Positions 1 through 6,051 of a stretch of DNA of 10,581 nucleotides are shown here, in pieces. How positions within the stretch are numbered: position 1 is the stretch's first letter; each line of letters starts with the position of its first letter. Position numbers and translations under genes: made by a program. Below the pieces are notes generated by a model. The model had not been told where the DNA came from, did no database searches, and worked only from the letters and a program-made list of their open reading frames with translations. The stretch is from DASULK01 sp036381835. GTDB taxonomy: Bacteria; Actinomycetota; Actinomycetes; Mycobacteriales; Micromonosporaceae. The stretch spans positions 1 through 10,581 of the forward strand of contig DASVCA010000174.1 in the NCBI GenBank assembly GCA_036381835.1, given 5' to 3'.

Positions 1-989
1 CCGACCAGTGTGCCCATCAAGCGGCCGAAATCCAGATCGGCTGCCTGAACGGCCAGTGGAAGCAGCGACGTCGGGGTCATGCCAGGGGCCACGTTGACCT
101 CCAGCACATGAGGCTGACCGTGCTCGTCCACGATCAGATCGACCCGGGACAGGTCCCGTAGCCCGAGGGCGGAATGCGCGGCAAGGGCGGTCTCCGCGAC
201 CCGGATCGCCACTTCGGGCGCCAAACGGGCGGGTGCGTACCAGGTGGTCAGCCCCGCCGTGTAGCGGGCCGCGTAGTCGTAGATCCCGTTGCGGGGCACG
301 ATCTCGACCGCAGGCAGGGGCTGCGGGCCGTCGCCCACATCGATGATGGAGACCGCCACGTCCATGCCCGGTACGTAGCGTTCGACTAGGGCCGTCGAGC
401 CGTAGCCGAAACAGCCGACCATCGCCGCGGGCAGCGCTACCGCATCCCGCACCACCGCGCCACCCAACCCGGAGCCACCCTGGGCCGGCTTGACCATCAA
501 CGGCAGGCCGAGGCGATCGAGGATCCGGTCCAGGACGGCCGCGGCGCCCAACTCCGAGAAGCGGTCGTGCGGCAGGGCGACCCAGTCCGGGGTCGGGATG
601 CCGGCTTCCCGCAGCACCGCCTTCGCGGACGGCTTGTCCCAGGCGAGCCGGGCCGAGCGGGCATCCGGGCCCACGTACGGAACACCGCACAGGTCGAGCA
701 CCCCGCGCAGCGACCCGTCCTCACCCGGCGCACCGTGCAGCGCGATGACTACGGCATCCGGGGGATCGGCTTGCAGAAGGGGCAGCAAGGTGGCGTCCGC
801 ATCGCGCAGTTCCGCCTCGATACCCACCGACCGGAGCGCGTCGAGCACTCTTCGCCCCGATCGCAGCGAAACCTCACGCTCGTACGACAGCCCACCGGCC
901 AGCACCATCACCCGCAGGTCCCGTACCGTGTCGGGAAGGGCGATCCGCAATCGGCGGACCGGGGCGGGCGGCTCCATCCCGGTGATCAT
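1..989 (-). CDS. ddl: D-alanine--D-alanine ligase family protein (ATP-grasp), 3' end outside window
   Basis: The frame is open from an ATG at 989 to the left edge, giving 329 codons with only the extreme C-terminus missing. The family joins two D-alanines (or D-Ala to a related residue) using ATP, in the cytoplasm, for peptidoglycan stems. Visible motifs: GGLSYEREVS at 32-41 (E37 matches the E. coli DdlB Glu15 position), HGAPGEDGSLRG at 85-96, ATP-loop VKPAQGGSGLGG at 166-177, YDYAARY at 237-243, and SRVDLIV plus LEVNVAPGMTPTSLLP at 281-311, which holds the metal and carboxylate ligands. About 25 residues precede the usual start of the domain; an internal ATG at 977 is an alternative. The ATG overlaps the aminotransferase stop (ATGA, 986-989), implying translational coupling. 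Departures from the standard Ddl (G174 after the ATP-loop Ser, R242 before the omega-loop Tyr) leave substrate choice open. It may be a second Ddl rather than the housekeeping copy. Confidence 0.88.
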   Translation of the reverse strand, partial: MITGMEPPAPVRRLRIALPDTVRDLRVMVLAGGLSYEREVSLRSGRRVLDALRSVGIEAELRDADATLLPLLQADPPDAVVIALHGAPGEDGSLRGVLDLCGVPYVGPDARSARLAWDKPSAKAVLREAGIPTPDWVALPHDRFSELGAAAVLDRILDRLGLPLMVKPAQGGSGLGGAVVRDAVALPAAMVGCFGYGSTALVERYVPGMDVAVSIIDVGDGPQPLPAVEIVPRNGIYDYAARYTAGLTTWYAPARLAPEVAIRVAETALAAHSALGLRDLSRVDLIVDEHGQPHVLEVNVAPGMTPTSLLPLAVQAADLDFGRLMGTLV

Positions 990-2302
990 GCCGGGTACGG
1001 GCCGGGCGCATCGGTACCCGGCCGACTGCGTCGGCGCACCAGCGAACCGCCGGCCGAACCGAAGACCTTGCGGACGGCCAACTCCTGCTCCATCACCCCG
1101 GCCAGGCGGCGAACCCCCTCCCGGATCCGTTCCGGGGGCGGGAACGAGAAGTTCAGCCGCATGTGGCCCGCCCCCGATCCGTCGGCGAAGAAGCCGGTGC
1201 CGGGTACGTAAGCCACTCGGGCGGCGACGGCGCGCGGCAACATGGCCTTGGCGTCGAGACCGTCCGGCAGGGTGGCCCAGACGAACAGCCCACCCTGCGG
1301 TTCGGTCCAGGCGGTGCCCTGCGGCATCAGGTCGGCCAGCGCCGCGAGCAGCGCGTCGCGTCGTTCCCGGTAGATCTCGCGAAAACTCTTGATCTGCTCC
1401 CGCCACGGCATCTCAGCGAGATAGGTGGCCACCGCCGCCTGGGCGAACGCGCTTGGGCAGAGGATCTGCGCCTCGTTGGCCATCACCAGCTTCTCCCGCA
1501 CCGCCGGCGGAGCCAACACCCAGCCGACCCGCAGCCCCGGGGCGAACGTCTTGGAGAAGGTGCCGAGGTAGAAGACGCCGTCGCGACGACGGGCGCGCAA
1601 CGGCGCGGGCGCGACATGGTCGAAGCTGAGCTGGCTGTACGGATCGTCCTCGACGACGAGCAGCCCGACCCGCTCACAGATGTCGAGTACCCGCTCCCGA
1701 CGCTCCTCGGTGAGAGTCACCCCCGTGGGGTTCTGGAACGTCGGGATGGTGTAGAGGAACTTGGCCCGACGACCCGTTCGCCGCACCTCGGCGACCGCCT
1801 GCTCCAACGCCTCCGGGATCAGTCCCTCGTCGTCCATCGGAACGTGTACGACCTGAGCCTGAGCGGCCTGGAACACGCCGAGCGCGCCGACATAGGTCGG
1901 ACCCTCGGCGAGCACCACATCCCCGGGGTCGAGGAAGACACGGGCGACGAGGTCGAGCGCCTGCTGTCCGCCGACGGTCACCACCACATCGTCGGGTGAG
2001 GCGCCGCTGGCGACGTCGATGCCGCCGAGCGCCATGACCTCACAGATCCGCTCCCGAAGGTCGAGAGCGCCTTGCCCGATCCCGTACTGCAGTGTCGTGG
2101 CACCCCGCTCCAGCGCCAGGCGGCCGACCATCTCGCCGACGGCGTCGAGCGGCAGCGCGCTGACATACGGCGCACCGCCCGCGAGCGAGACGACCTCGGG
2201 CCGGCTGGTGACCGCGAAGAGGGCGCGGATCTCCGACGGGGTCATGCCGCGAACCCGCCGGGCGTACCGGTCGGAGTAGTCGTCTAGCGTTGTGCCGGTC
2301 AT
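986..2302 (-). CDS. PLP-dependent aminotransferase, fold type I (LysN/MocR catalytic-domain type)
   Basis: This 438-residue cytoplasmic enzyme should transfer an amino group between an amino acid and a 2-oxo acid; the substrate cannot be read from sequence. Fold-type-I landmarks are all present: SLAGGAP near 39, QYGIGQG at 72-78, GGQQALDL at 111-118, the YTIPTFQNPTG segment (N191), EDDPYSQL (D220, Y222), GTFSKTFAPGLRVGW with the PLP lysine K251 and R258, and HMRLNFSF with the substrate carboxylate Arg at 382. It resembles 2-aminoadipate/aromatic aminotransferases and the catalytic half of MocR regulators, but has no N-terminal winged helix. The ATG at 2302 is supported by GGAGGTAA at 2307-2314, 7 nt away from GGAGG. 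The last ~25 residues, after about residue 413, are a Gly/Arg/Pro-rich tail. Its stop overlaps the ddl start, so the two are one operon and perhaps one pathway. Family certain, substrate unknown. Confidence 0.93.
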   Translation of the reverse strand: MTGTTLDDYSDRYARRVRGMTPSEIRALFAVTSRPEVVSLAGGAPYVSALPLDAVGEMVGRLALERGATTLQYGIGQGALDLRERICEVMALGGIDVASGASPDDVVVTVGGQQALDLVARVFLDPGDVVLAEGPTYVGALGVFQAAQAQVVHVPMDDEGLIPEALEQAVAEVRRTGRRAKFLYTIPTFQNPTGVTLTEERRERVLDICERVGLLVVEDDPYSQLSFDHVAPAPLRARRRDGVFYLGTFSKTFAPGLRVGWVLAPPAVREKLVMANEAQILCPSAFAQAAVATYLAEMPWREQIKSFREIYRERRDALLAALADLMPQGTAWTEPQGGLFVWATLPDGLDAKAMLPRAVAARVAYVPGTGFFADGSGAGHMRLNFSFPPPERIREGVRRLAGVMEQELAVRKVFGSAGGSLVRRRSRPGTDAPGPYPA

Positions 2303-2563
2303 GCCATTACCTCCGCGGGATGCCCGGTTGTGCTCGCCGACTGGCGACGGCTTGGGCGGACAGAGCAGGCGGCGACTCCGACGGCACCGCTGTTCGGCCG
2401 ATCCTAGTCTCCAGTGTCTACCCGGTCGGGTCCCTGGTCCACCCGGTTACCGCGAGCTTTCCGACACTCCCGCGCTCGGCCGCGGCGTAGGATTCTTCGT
2501 TGGGACCAGTAGGCGATCGGGCCGACGGGGTGGTCCTGACGAGTACGACCGGGAGACCTGCCG
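2303..2563. promoter_or_regulatory. Divergent intergenic region between aminotransferase and GNAT genes
   Basis: This 261-bp gap separates two divergently transcribed genes and should hold both promoters. A TAGGAT -10-like hexamer lies on the plus strand at 2488-2493, ahead of the GNAT gene. Another TAGGAT lies on the minus strand at 2406-2401, ahead of the aminotransferase. Neither has a convincing TTGACA-like -35 at normal spacing (minus-strand candidates are CCGAC-like), so both are tentative. GGGAG at 2551-2555 is the GNAT ribosome binding site and GGAGGTAA at 2307-2314 is that of the aminotransferase. I see no small gene or long hairpin here. Confidence 0.4.
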
Positions 2564-3217
2564 ATGTCACGGCGCTTGGTCAGTCTGACCCTGGACACGC
2601 TCGGGGATCTGCCGCTGCCGTGTCGGCAGTGCGTCTACTGGGAACTCGATCCGATCGCGGCGGACCGGGCGTGCTCGACGGGCGACCCCGGGCTGGAGAA
2701 GGAAGCCTGGGTGTCGCAGACCCTGCTGGAGTGGGGATCGTGCGGCGAGCTGGTCTACGTCGACGGTGCGCCGGCCGGGTTCGCGATGTACGCGCCGCCG
2801 ACGTACGTCCCGCGCGCACTGTCGTTTCCCACCTCGCCGGTCTCCGCTGACGCCGCCCTGCTCACCACCGCGCACGTGGTGCGCCCATTCACCGGAGGCG
2901 GGCTCGGACGGATGTTGGTGCAGGGTGTGGCACGCAGCCTGACCAAGCGCGGGATCCGAGCGATCGAGGCGTTCGGCGCCGCCTCGGCCGGCGACGACGA
3001 GTTTCGCTGCCTGGCACCGGCCGACTTCTTCCTCGCCGTCGGCTTCAAGACGGTCCGGCCCCACCCGAGGTATCCCCGGCTGCGACTGGAGTTGCGGACC
3101 GCCTTGACCTGGAAGTCGGACGTCGAGTACGCACTGGATCGGCTGCTCGGGTCGATGCACCCGGAGGTGCTGCTCCGTCCGGTACGCCCGGTGGCGGTGC
3201 CCGCCGGCGGCGTCTAG
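2564..3217 (+). CDS. GNAT-family N-acetyltransferase with N-terminal CxxC-WE motif
   Basis: A 217-residue protein and the only plus-strand gene in the window. The central part looks like a GNAT fold: strand-rich LVYVDGAPAGFAMY at 63-76, an acetyl-CoA pyrophosphate loop in VVRPFTGGGLGRMLV at 105-119, the following helix VARSLTKRG, and a C-terminal DFFLAVGFKTVRPHPRYPRLRLEL element at 154-177. GNATs acetylate amines; the acceptor here is unknown. The N-terminus carries C20-x-x-C23 followed by YWEL, which could bind metal or be redox-active. The ATG at 2564 has GGGAG 8 nt upstream. The gene matches the position and convergent orientation of M. tuberculosis Rv3916c beside cwlM. Its TAG shares two bases with the cwlM stop. 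Confidence 0.85.
   Translation: MSRRLVSLTLDTLGDLPLPCRQCVYWELDPIAADRACSTGDPGLEKEAWVSQTLLEWGSCGELVYVDGAPAGFAMYAPPTYVPRALSFPTSPVSADAALLTTAHVVRPFTGGGLGRMLVQGVARSLTKRGIRAIEAFGAASAGDDEFRCLAPADFFLAVGFKTVRPHPRYPRLRLELRTALTWKSDVEYALDRLLGSMHPEVLLRPVRPVAVPAGGV
3214..3217. other. Overlapping convergent stop codons in a shared CTAG
   Basis: The GNAT gene ends with TAG at 3215-3217 (plus strand) and cwlM ends with TAG at 3216-3214 (minus strand), so the self-complementary CTAG provides both stops. No intergenic space is left for a terminator, so the two transcripts must overlap at their 3' ends. Confidence 0.9.
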
Positions 3218-4380
3218 CCCGACTCGGCCACGGCGGCGGTGGCCAGCATGGCCCGCAGTTCGCGGACGTCGATCGAGCCGGTCGGCACGTCCTGGTCAGC
3301 CGGGAAGTAGAGACGTTGCACGGCGGCGATGATCGCCTCGACGATCTTGTCCCGGAAACGTGGATCGACGAGCCGCGCACGATCGAAGGGCGAGGTGAGG
3401 TAGCCGGCCTCGACGCGTACCGCAGGCATCCGGGTGAGCCGAAGCAGCTCCCACGTCTTCGCGTGGGTACGGCAGTCGCGCAGGCCGGTCCGTGCGACGA
3501 TCTCTCGCTGCACCAGCCCGGCGAGATGCTCACCGATGGTCGACGTCACCCCGTTACCCGTCCCGTAGTGGTAGGTGGCGACGCCGTTCGCCTCCGGGTT
3601 GTGATGCTCATCGAGGTGAATGGAGATGAGCAGGTCGGCGCCGAGTTCGTTGACGAGTTCCGCACGGGCGAGGTCGGGTATCGGCTGCGTCGGTTCGGGG
3701 CCCCGGGTGAGATGTACTCGCATGCCGACGGCGGCGAGGCGCCCCTCCAACCGGGTGGCGAGGTCGTACGCCAGGTCGGCCTCCGTCCAGCGCAGCGAGC
3801 CGTCCTGCACCACCGAACCCGGGTCCGGCCCGCCGTGCCCCGGGTCGATGACGATCACCTTGCCGACCAGGTTCGGTCCAGCCCGGCGCAGCGCTTCGGC
3901 CTCACGCAACCACTGCGGCCGGCCGCCGATGACCTTTCGGCCGAGCCGGCGCAGCGCGTTGAGCGTCTGCGGCCCACACGTACCGTCGGAGCGCAGGCCG
4001 ATCTCGCGCTGGAACTGTGCCACTGCCCGCGCCGTCCGTGGGCCGTACACCCCGTCGGCGCGGCCGGTGTCGTAACCCATCTCCAGCATGCGTTCCTGCA
4101 GTGTGCGCACATCCTCGCCGCACAACGGCTGGGACACCGAGTGGTAGAGCGTGCGGGCACCCAGCCGCCACCGCGCCGCATCCAGCGCCCGCCAGGTCTC
4201 CGGTCCGACCGCGCCGTCGACGCTGAGACCACGGCTCTGCTGAAATGCGCGGACCGCACGTTCGGTTCCCGCGTCGAACTCGTCGCTCGGCCTCCCGGGT
4301 GGCAAGAGATCGAGGCTGGTGAGAATACGACGGATCTCGGCCACCGCCGGACCGCGCTCACCACGTCGGATCGGTCGCAC
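3214..4380 (-). CDS. cwlM: CwlM-like cytoplasmic N-acetylmuramoyl-L-alanine amidase-fold protein, two peptidoglycan-binding domains
   Basis: With the GTG start at 4380 the protein has 388 residues. Two PG_binding_1-type repeats come first (about 5-65 and 85-145, each with a DG.yGP.T..Av..FQ core). An Amidase_3 domain covers about 172-360. The four residues expected for zinc binding and catalysis are present: H182 in DPGHGG, E200 in RWTEADL, H255 in SIHLDE and E324 in RVEAGYL. There is no signal peptide or membrane segment, so it should stay in the cytoplasm. In mycobacteria CwlM is a cytoplasmic PknB substrate that activates MurA and is not thought to cleave peptidoglycan; that role is inferred here from order and architecture. 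The C-terminal tail carries PTGSID near 366-371, where mycobacterial CwlM is phosphorylated on nearby threonines. An ATG 18 nt upstream is less likely, because its codons contain the Shine-Dalgarno. Confidence 0.92.
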   Translation of the reverse strand: MRPIRRGERGPAVAEIRRILTSLDLLPPGRPSDEFDAGTERAVRAFQQSRGLSVDGAVGPETWRALDAARWRLGARTLYHSVSQPLCGEDVRTLQERMLEMGYDTGRADGVYGPRTARAVAQFQREIGLRSDGTCGPQTLNALRRLGRKVIGGRPQWLREAEALRRAGPNLVGKVIVIDPGHGGPDPGSVVQDGSLRWTEADLAYDLATRLEGRLAAVGMRVHLTRGPEPTQPIPDLARAELVNELGADLLISIHLDEHHNPEANGVATYHYGTGNGVTSTIGEHLAGLVQREIVARTGLRDCRTHAKTWELLRLTRMPAVRVEAGYLTSPFDRARLVDPRFRDKIVEAIIAAVQRLYFPADQDVPTGSIDVRELRAMLATAAVAESG

Positions 4381-4386
4381 GTACCG

Positions 4387-4394
4387 CCTCCTCT
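4387..4394 (-). promoter_or_regulatory. Start-deciding Shine-Dalgarno of cwlM
   Basis: On the minus strand AGAGGAGG (4394 to 4387) lies 6 nt before GTG at 4380, ideal spacing. The upstream ATG at 4398 would place this sequence inside the reading frame and has no comparable site of its own, so GTG 4380 is the better start. Confidence 0.8.
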
Positions 4395-4420
4395 GCATCG
4401 GACCTGGCGGGCGTGTCGGA

Positions 4421-4446
4421 CCGGCATGAATGCCGGCACCGGTGCC
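4421..4446. promoter_or_regulatory. Two abutting palindromes in the cwlM leader
   Basis: CCGGCAT-GA-ATGCCGG (4421-4436) is a 7-bp inverted repeat around 2 nt. It is overlapped at its end by the perfect 12-bp palindrome GGCACCGGTGCC (4435-4446). Both lie between the candidate cwlM -10 element (TACGCT, minus strand 4474-4469) and the start codon, so they may be an operator or leader hairpins. No known regulator site is recognised. Confidence 0.4.
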
Positions 4447-4468
4447 CGCCTGAGCGAGATGCCTCCGG

Positions 4469-4506
4469 AGCGTATCGTGACGGCGCTGCCGCCGCGGAAG
4501 GTTGCC
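4469..4506 (-). promoter_or_regulatory. Candidate cwlM promoter
   Basis: The minus strand carries TACGCT at 4474-4469, which fits the actinobacterial TAnnnT -10 pattern, with only a weak TTCCGC 19 nt upstream. An ECF-like pair, GGCAAC (4506-4501) and CGTC (4482-4479), also lies here but its 18-nt spacer is long. The region sits downstream of the trxA palindrome, so cwlM probably has its own promoter. The exact element is uncertain. Confidence 0.3.
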
Positions 4507-4514
4507 GCAACGCG

Positions 4515-4548
4515 CGCGCCCCGCGCCGCGATCGCGGCGCGGGGCGCG
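4515..4548 (-). terminator. Perfect 34-bp GC palindrome, likely trxBA terminator
   Basis: Two 17-nt arms match perfectly around a central GATC, with no unpaired base, 32 nt past the trxA stop codon. No T-run follows on either strand, which is common for actinobacterial terminators. The sequence is self-complementary, so it would fold equally in either transcript direction. It separates trxBA from cwlM, which is transcribed the same way. Confidence 0.65.
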
Positions 4549-4580
4549 GACAGACGCGTGGCAGCAGACCGCGGCGCGGG

Positions 4581-4904
4581 TCAGAGCGCCGACTCGATCA
4601 GCTTCACCAGATCACGCTTGGGCCGGGCACCGACCAGCGACTGCACCGGCTTCCCGTTGCGGAACACGGTGAGGGTCGGGACCGACATCACCCGGTACGC
4701 CCGAACCGTCTCCGGGTTCTCGTCGATGTTGAGCTTGACGATGCTGACCTTGTCGCCTAGCTCGTCGGCGATCTCCTCCAGCAGCGGGGCGACCTTCCGG
4801 CAGGGCTGGCACCACTCGGCCCAGAAGTCGACCAGCACCGGCTTGTCGGACTGCAGCACGTCGCTGACGAAGCTAGCGTCGGTGACGGCCTTCAGCTTTC
4901 CCAC
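4581..4904 (-). CDS. trxA: Thioredoxin with WCQPC active site
   Basis: A 107-residue classical cytoplasmic thioredoxin that reduces protein disulfides and is itself recharged by TrxB. It contains VLVDFWAEWCQPCR (C32, C35), a buried-Asp region at D26, the cis-proline loop VPT at 75-77, and FRNGKPVQSLVGA near 81-93. Length is normal for the family. The active site is CQPC where most thioredoxins have CGPC. The start is GTG at 4904 (MGKLKAV), preceded by AAGGAGGG 4 nt upstream. It lies 25 nt after trxB, so the two are co-transcribed, and a strong palindrome follows. Confidence 0.97.
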   Translation of the reverse strand: MGKLKAVTDASFVSDVLQSDKPVLVDFWAEWCQPCRKVAPLLEEIADELGDKVSIVKLNIDENPETVRAYRVMSVPTLTVFRNGKPVQSLVGARPKRDLVKLIESAL

Positions 4905-4929
4905 TAAACCCTCCTTCGGGGTGACGGTT

Positions 4930-5925
4930 TCAGTCTTCGGTCAACGTCGCGAGGAACCGTTCGGCGTCGAGCGCCGCCGCGCAGCCGCTACCCGCGGCCG
5001 TGATGGCCTGGCGGTAGGTGTGGTCGACCAGGTCACCCGCGGCGAACACGCCAGGGATGTTGGTCTGCGTGCTGGGGGAGTCGACCTTCACGTACCCGTT
5101 GTCGTCCAACTCGACCTGGCCGCGGAACAGTTGGCTGCGTGGGTCGTGGCCGATCGCGACGAAGACCCCGGTGACGTCCAGCGTCTTCTGCTCGCCGGTG
5201 TGCGTGTTGCGCAGCCGCACCCCGGTCACCTTGCCGTCGGCGCCGAGGATCTCCTCGACGATGCTGTTCCACTCGACGCGGATCTTCTCGTTGCTCAGCG
5301 CCCGCGCCGCCATGATCTTGCTCGCCCGGAACTCGTCCCGGCGGTGGATGATCGTCACCGACTTCGCGAAGCGGGTGAGGAAGGTGGCCTCCTCCATGGC
5401 CGAGTCCCCGCCGCCGACCACCGCCACGTCCTGGTCACGGAAGAAGAATCCGTCGCAGGTGGCGCAGGAAGACACGCCGTGGCCGAGGTATTCCTGCTCG
5501 CCCGGCACGCCGAGCGGGCGCCAGGCCGAGCCGGTTGCGAGAATCACCGCCTTGGCCCGGTAGGTGGTCTGAGTCTCGCCGACGTAGACCGTGTGGTGGG
5601 CGGCGGATCCGACCACTCCGGTGTCGGTCAACTCGACGCGCGTCACGTCGTCGGTGATGAACTCCGCGCCGAATCGCTCGGCCTGCTTGCGCATCGCGTC
5701 CATCAGTTCCGGACCCATGATCCCGTCGGGGAAGCCGGGAAAGTTCTCCACCTCGGTCGTCGTCATCAGCGAGCCGCCGGACTGTACGCCCTCGATGACC
5801 AGGGGATTCAGCCGCGCCCGGGCGGCATAGATGGCGGCTGTGTAGCCCGCTGGCCCCGAGCCGATGATGATCAGGTTACGGATCTCGTCCACGTTGACCC
5901 CCGGATCCTGTGTTGTCGCTTGCAC
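4930..5925 (-). CDS. trxB: Thioredoxin reductase (NADPH, FAD)
   Basis: A 331-residue low-Mr thioredoxin reductase that passes electrons from NADPH through FAD to TrxA. FAD-binding GSGPAG is at 22-27, redox-active CATC at 154-157, NADPH-binding GGGDSAME at 171-178 and HRRDEFRAS at 194-202, and the second FAD motif AAGDLVDHTYRQAITAAGSG at 295-314. The first codon is GTG at 5925. It has no Shine-Dalgarno but falls about where a transcript from the TTGACA promoter would begin. A GTG at 5892 (VDEIRN..., with GGGGG 5 nt upstream) is an alternative giving 320 residues, closer to many homologs; a longer SigR-dependent mRNA could use it. It is followed by trxA after 25 nt. Confidence 0.96.
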   Translation of the reverse strand: MQATTQDPGVNVDEIRNLIIIGSGPAGYTAAIYAARARLNPLVIEGVQSGGSLMTTTEVENFPGFPDGIMGPELMDAMRKQAERFGAEFITDDVTRVELTDTGVVGSAAHHTVYVGETQTTYRAKAVILATGSAWRPLGVPGEQEYLGHGVSSCATCDGFFFRDQDVAVVGGGDSAMEEATFLTRFAKSVTIIHRRDEFRASKIMAARALSNEKIRVEWNSIVEEILGADGKVTGVRLRNTHTGEQKTLDVTGVFVAIGHDPRSQLFRGQVELDDNGYVKVDSPSTQTNIPGVFAAGDLVDHTYRQAITAAGSGCAAALDAERFLATLTED

Positions 5926-5933
5926 CGGCGATG

Positions 5934-5962
5934 CCGGTAAGAACTGCCTGGACCGATGTCAA
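5934..5962 (-). promoter_or_regulatory. Housekeeping-type promoter for trxB (TTGACA -35)
   Basis: The minus strand carries a perfect TTGACA (5962-5957), then a 17-nt spacer, then TACCGG (5939-5934) as a weak -10. Transcription would start around 5927, about 2 nt before the GTG at 5925, so the message would be nearly leaderless. Confidence 0.5.
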
Positions 5963-5984
5963 CCGGTGCCGGCAACAGCAGCAG

Positions 5985-6010
5985 AACTCATCGTACGAAC
6001 TGAATATTCC
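5985..6010 (-). promoter_or_regulatory. SigR-type (disulfide-stress) promoter for trxBA
   Basis: On the minus strand GGAAT (6010-6006) is followed after exactly 18 nt by GTT (5987-5985). This is the GGAAT-N18/19-GTT consensus of Streptomyces SigR, whose regulon includes trxBA. It lies about 60 bp upstream of trxB, upstream of the TTGACA promoter, recalling the two-promoter layout of S. coelicolor trxB. Regulation by a SigR homolog coded elsewhere is inferred. Confidence 0.75.
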
Positions 6011-6051
6011 CCGGGCGCTCGTCTGGTGCGTAACGTCACCGGTCCTACGGT

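Noticed and set aside
490..1392. Plus-strand open frame of 300 codons opposite ddl and the aminotransferase
   Set aside because: Ser/Arg/Pro-rich composition without motifs, lying antisense to well-supported coding sequence.
1163..1999. Plus-strand open frame of 278 codons inside the aminotransferase region
   Set aside because: Mirror of the aminotransferase coding strand, with no ribosome binding site or domain.
4381..4398. ATG at 4398 as the start of cwlM
   Set aside because: Using it would translate through the strong AGAGGAGG sequence that is spaced ideally for GTG 4380.
3316..5940. Plus-strand open frame of 874 codons across cwlM, trxA and trxB
   Set aside because: It is the complement of three clearly conserved genes. 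Its product is Arg/Gly/Val-rich with no recognisable domain; high third-position GC keeps such antisense frames open.
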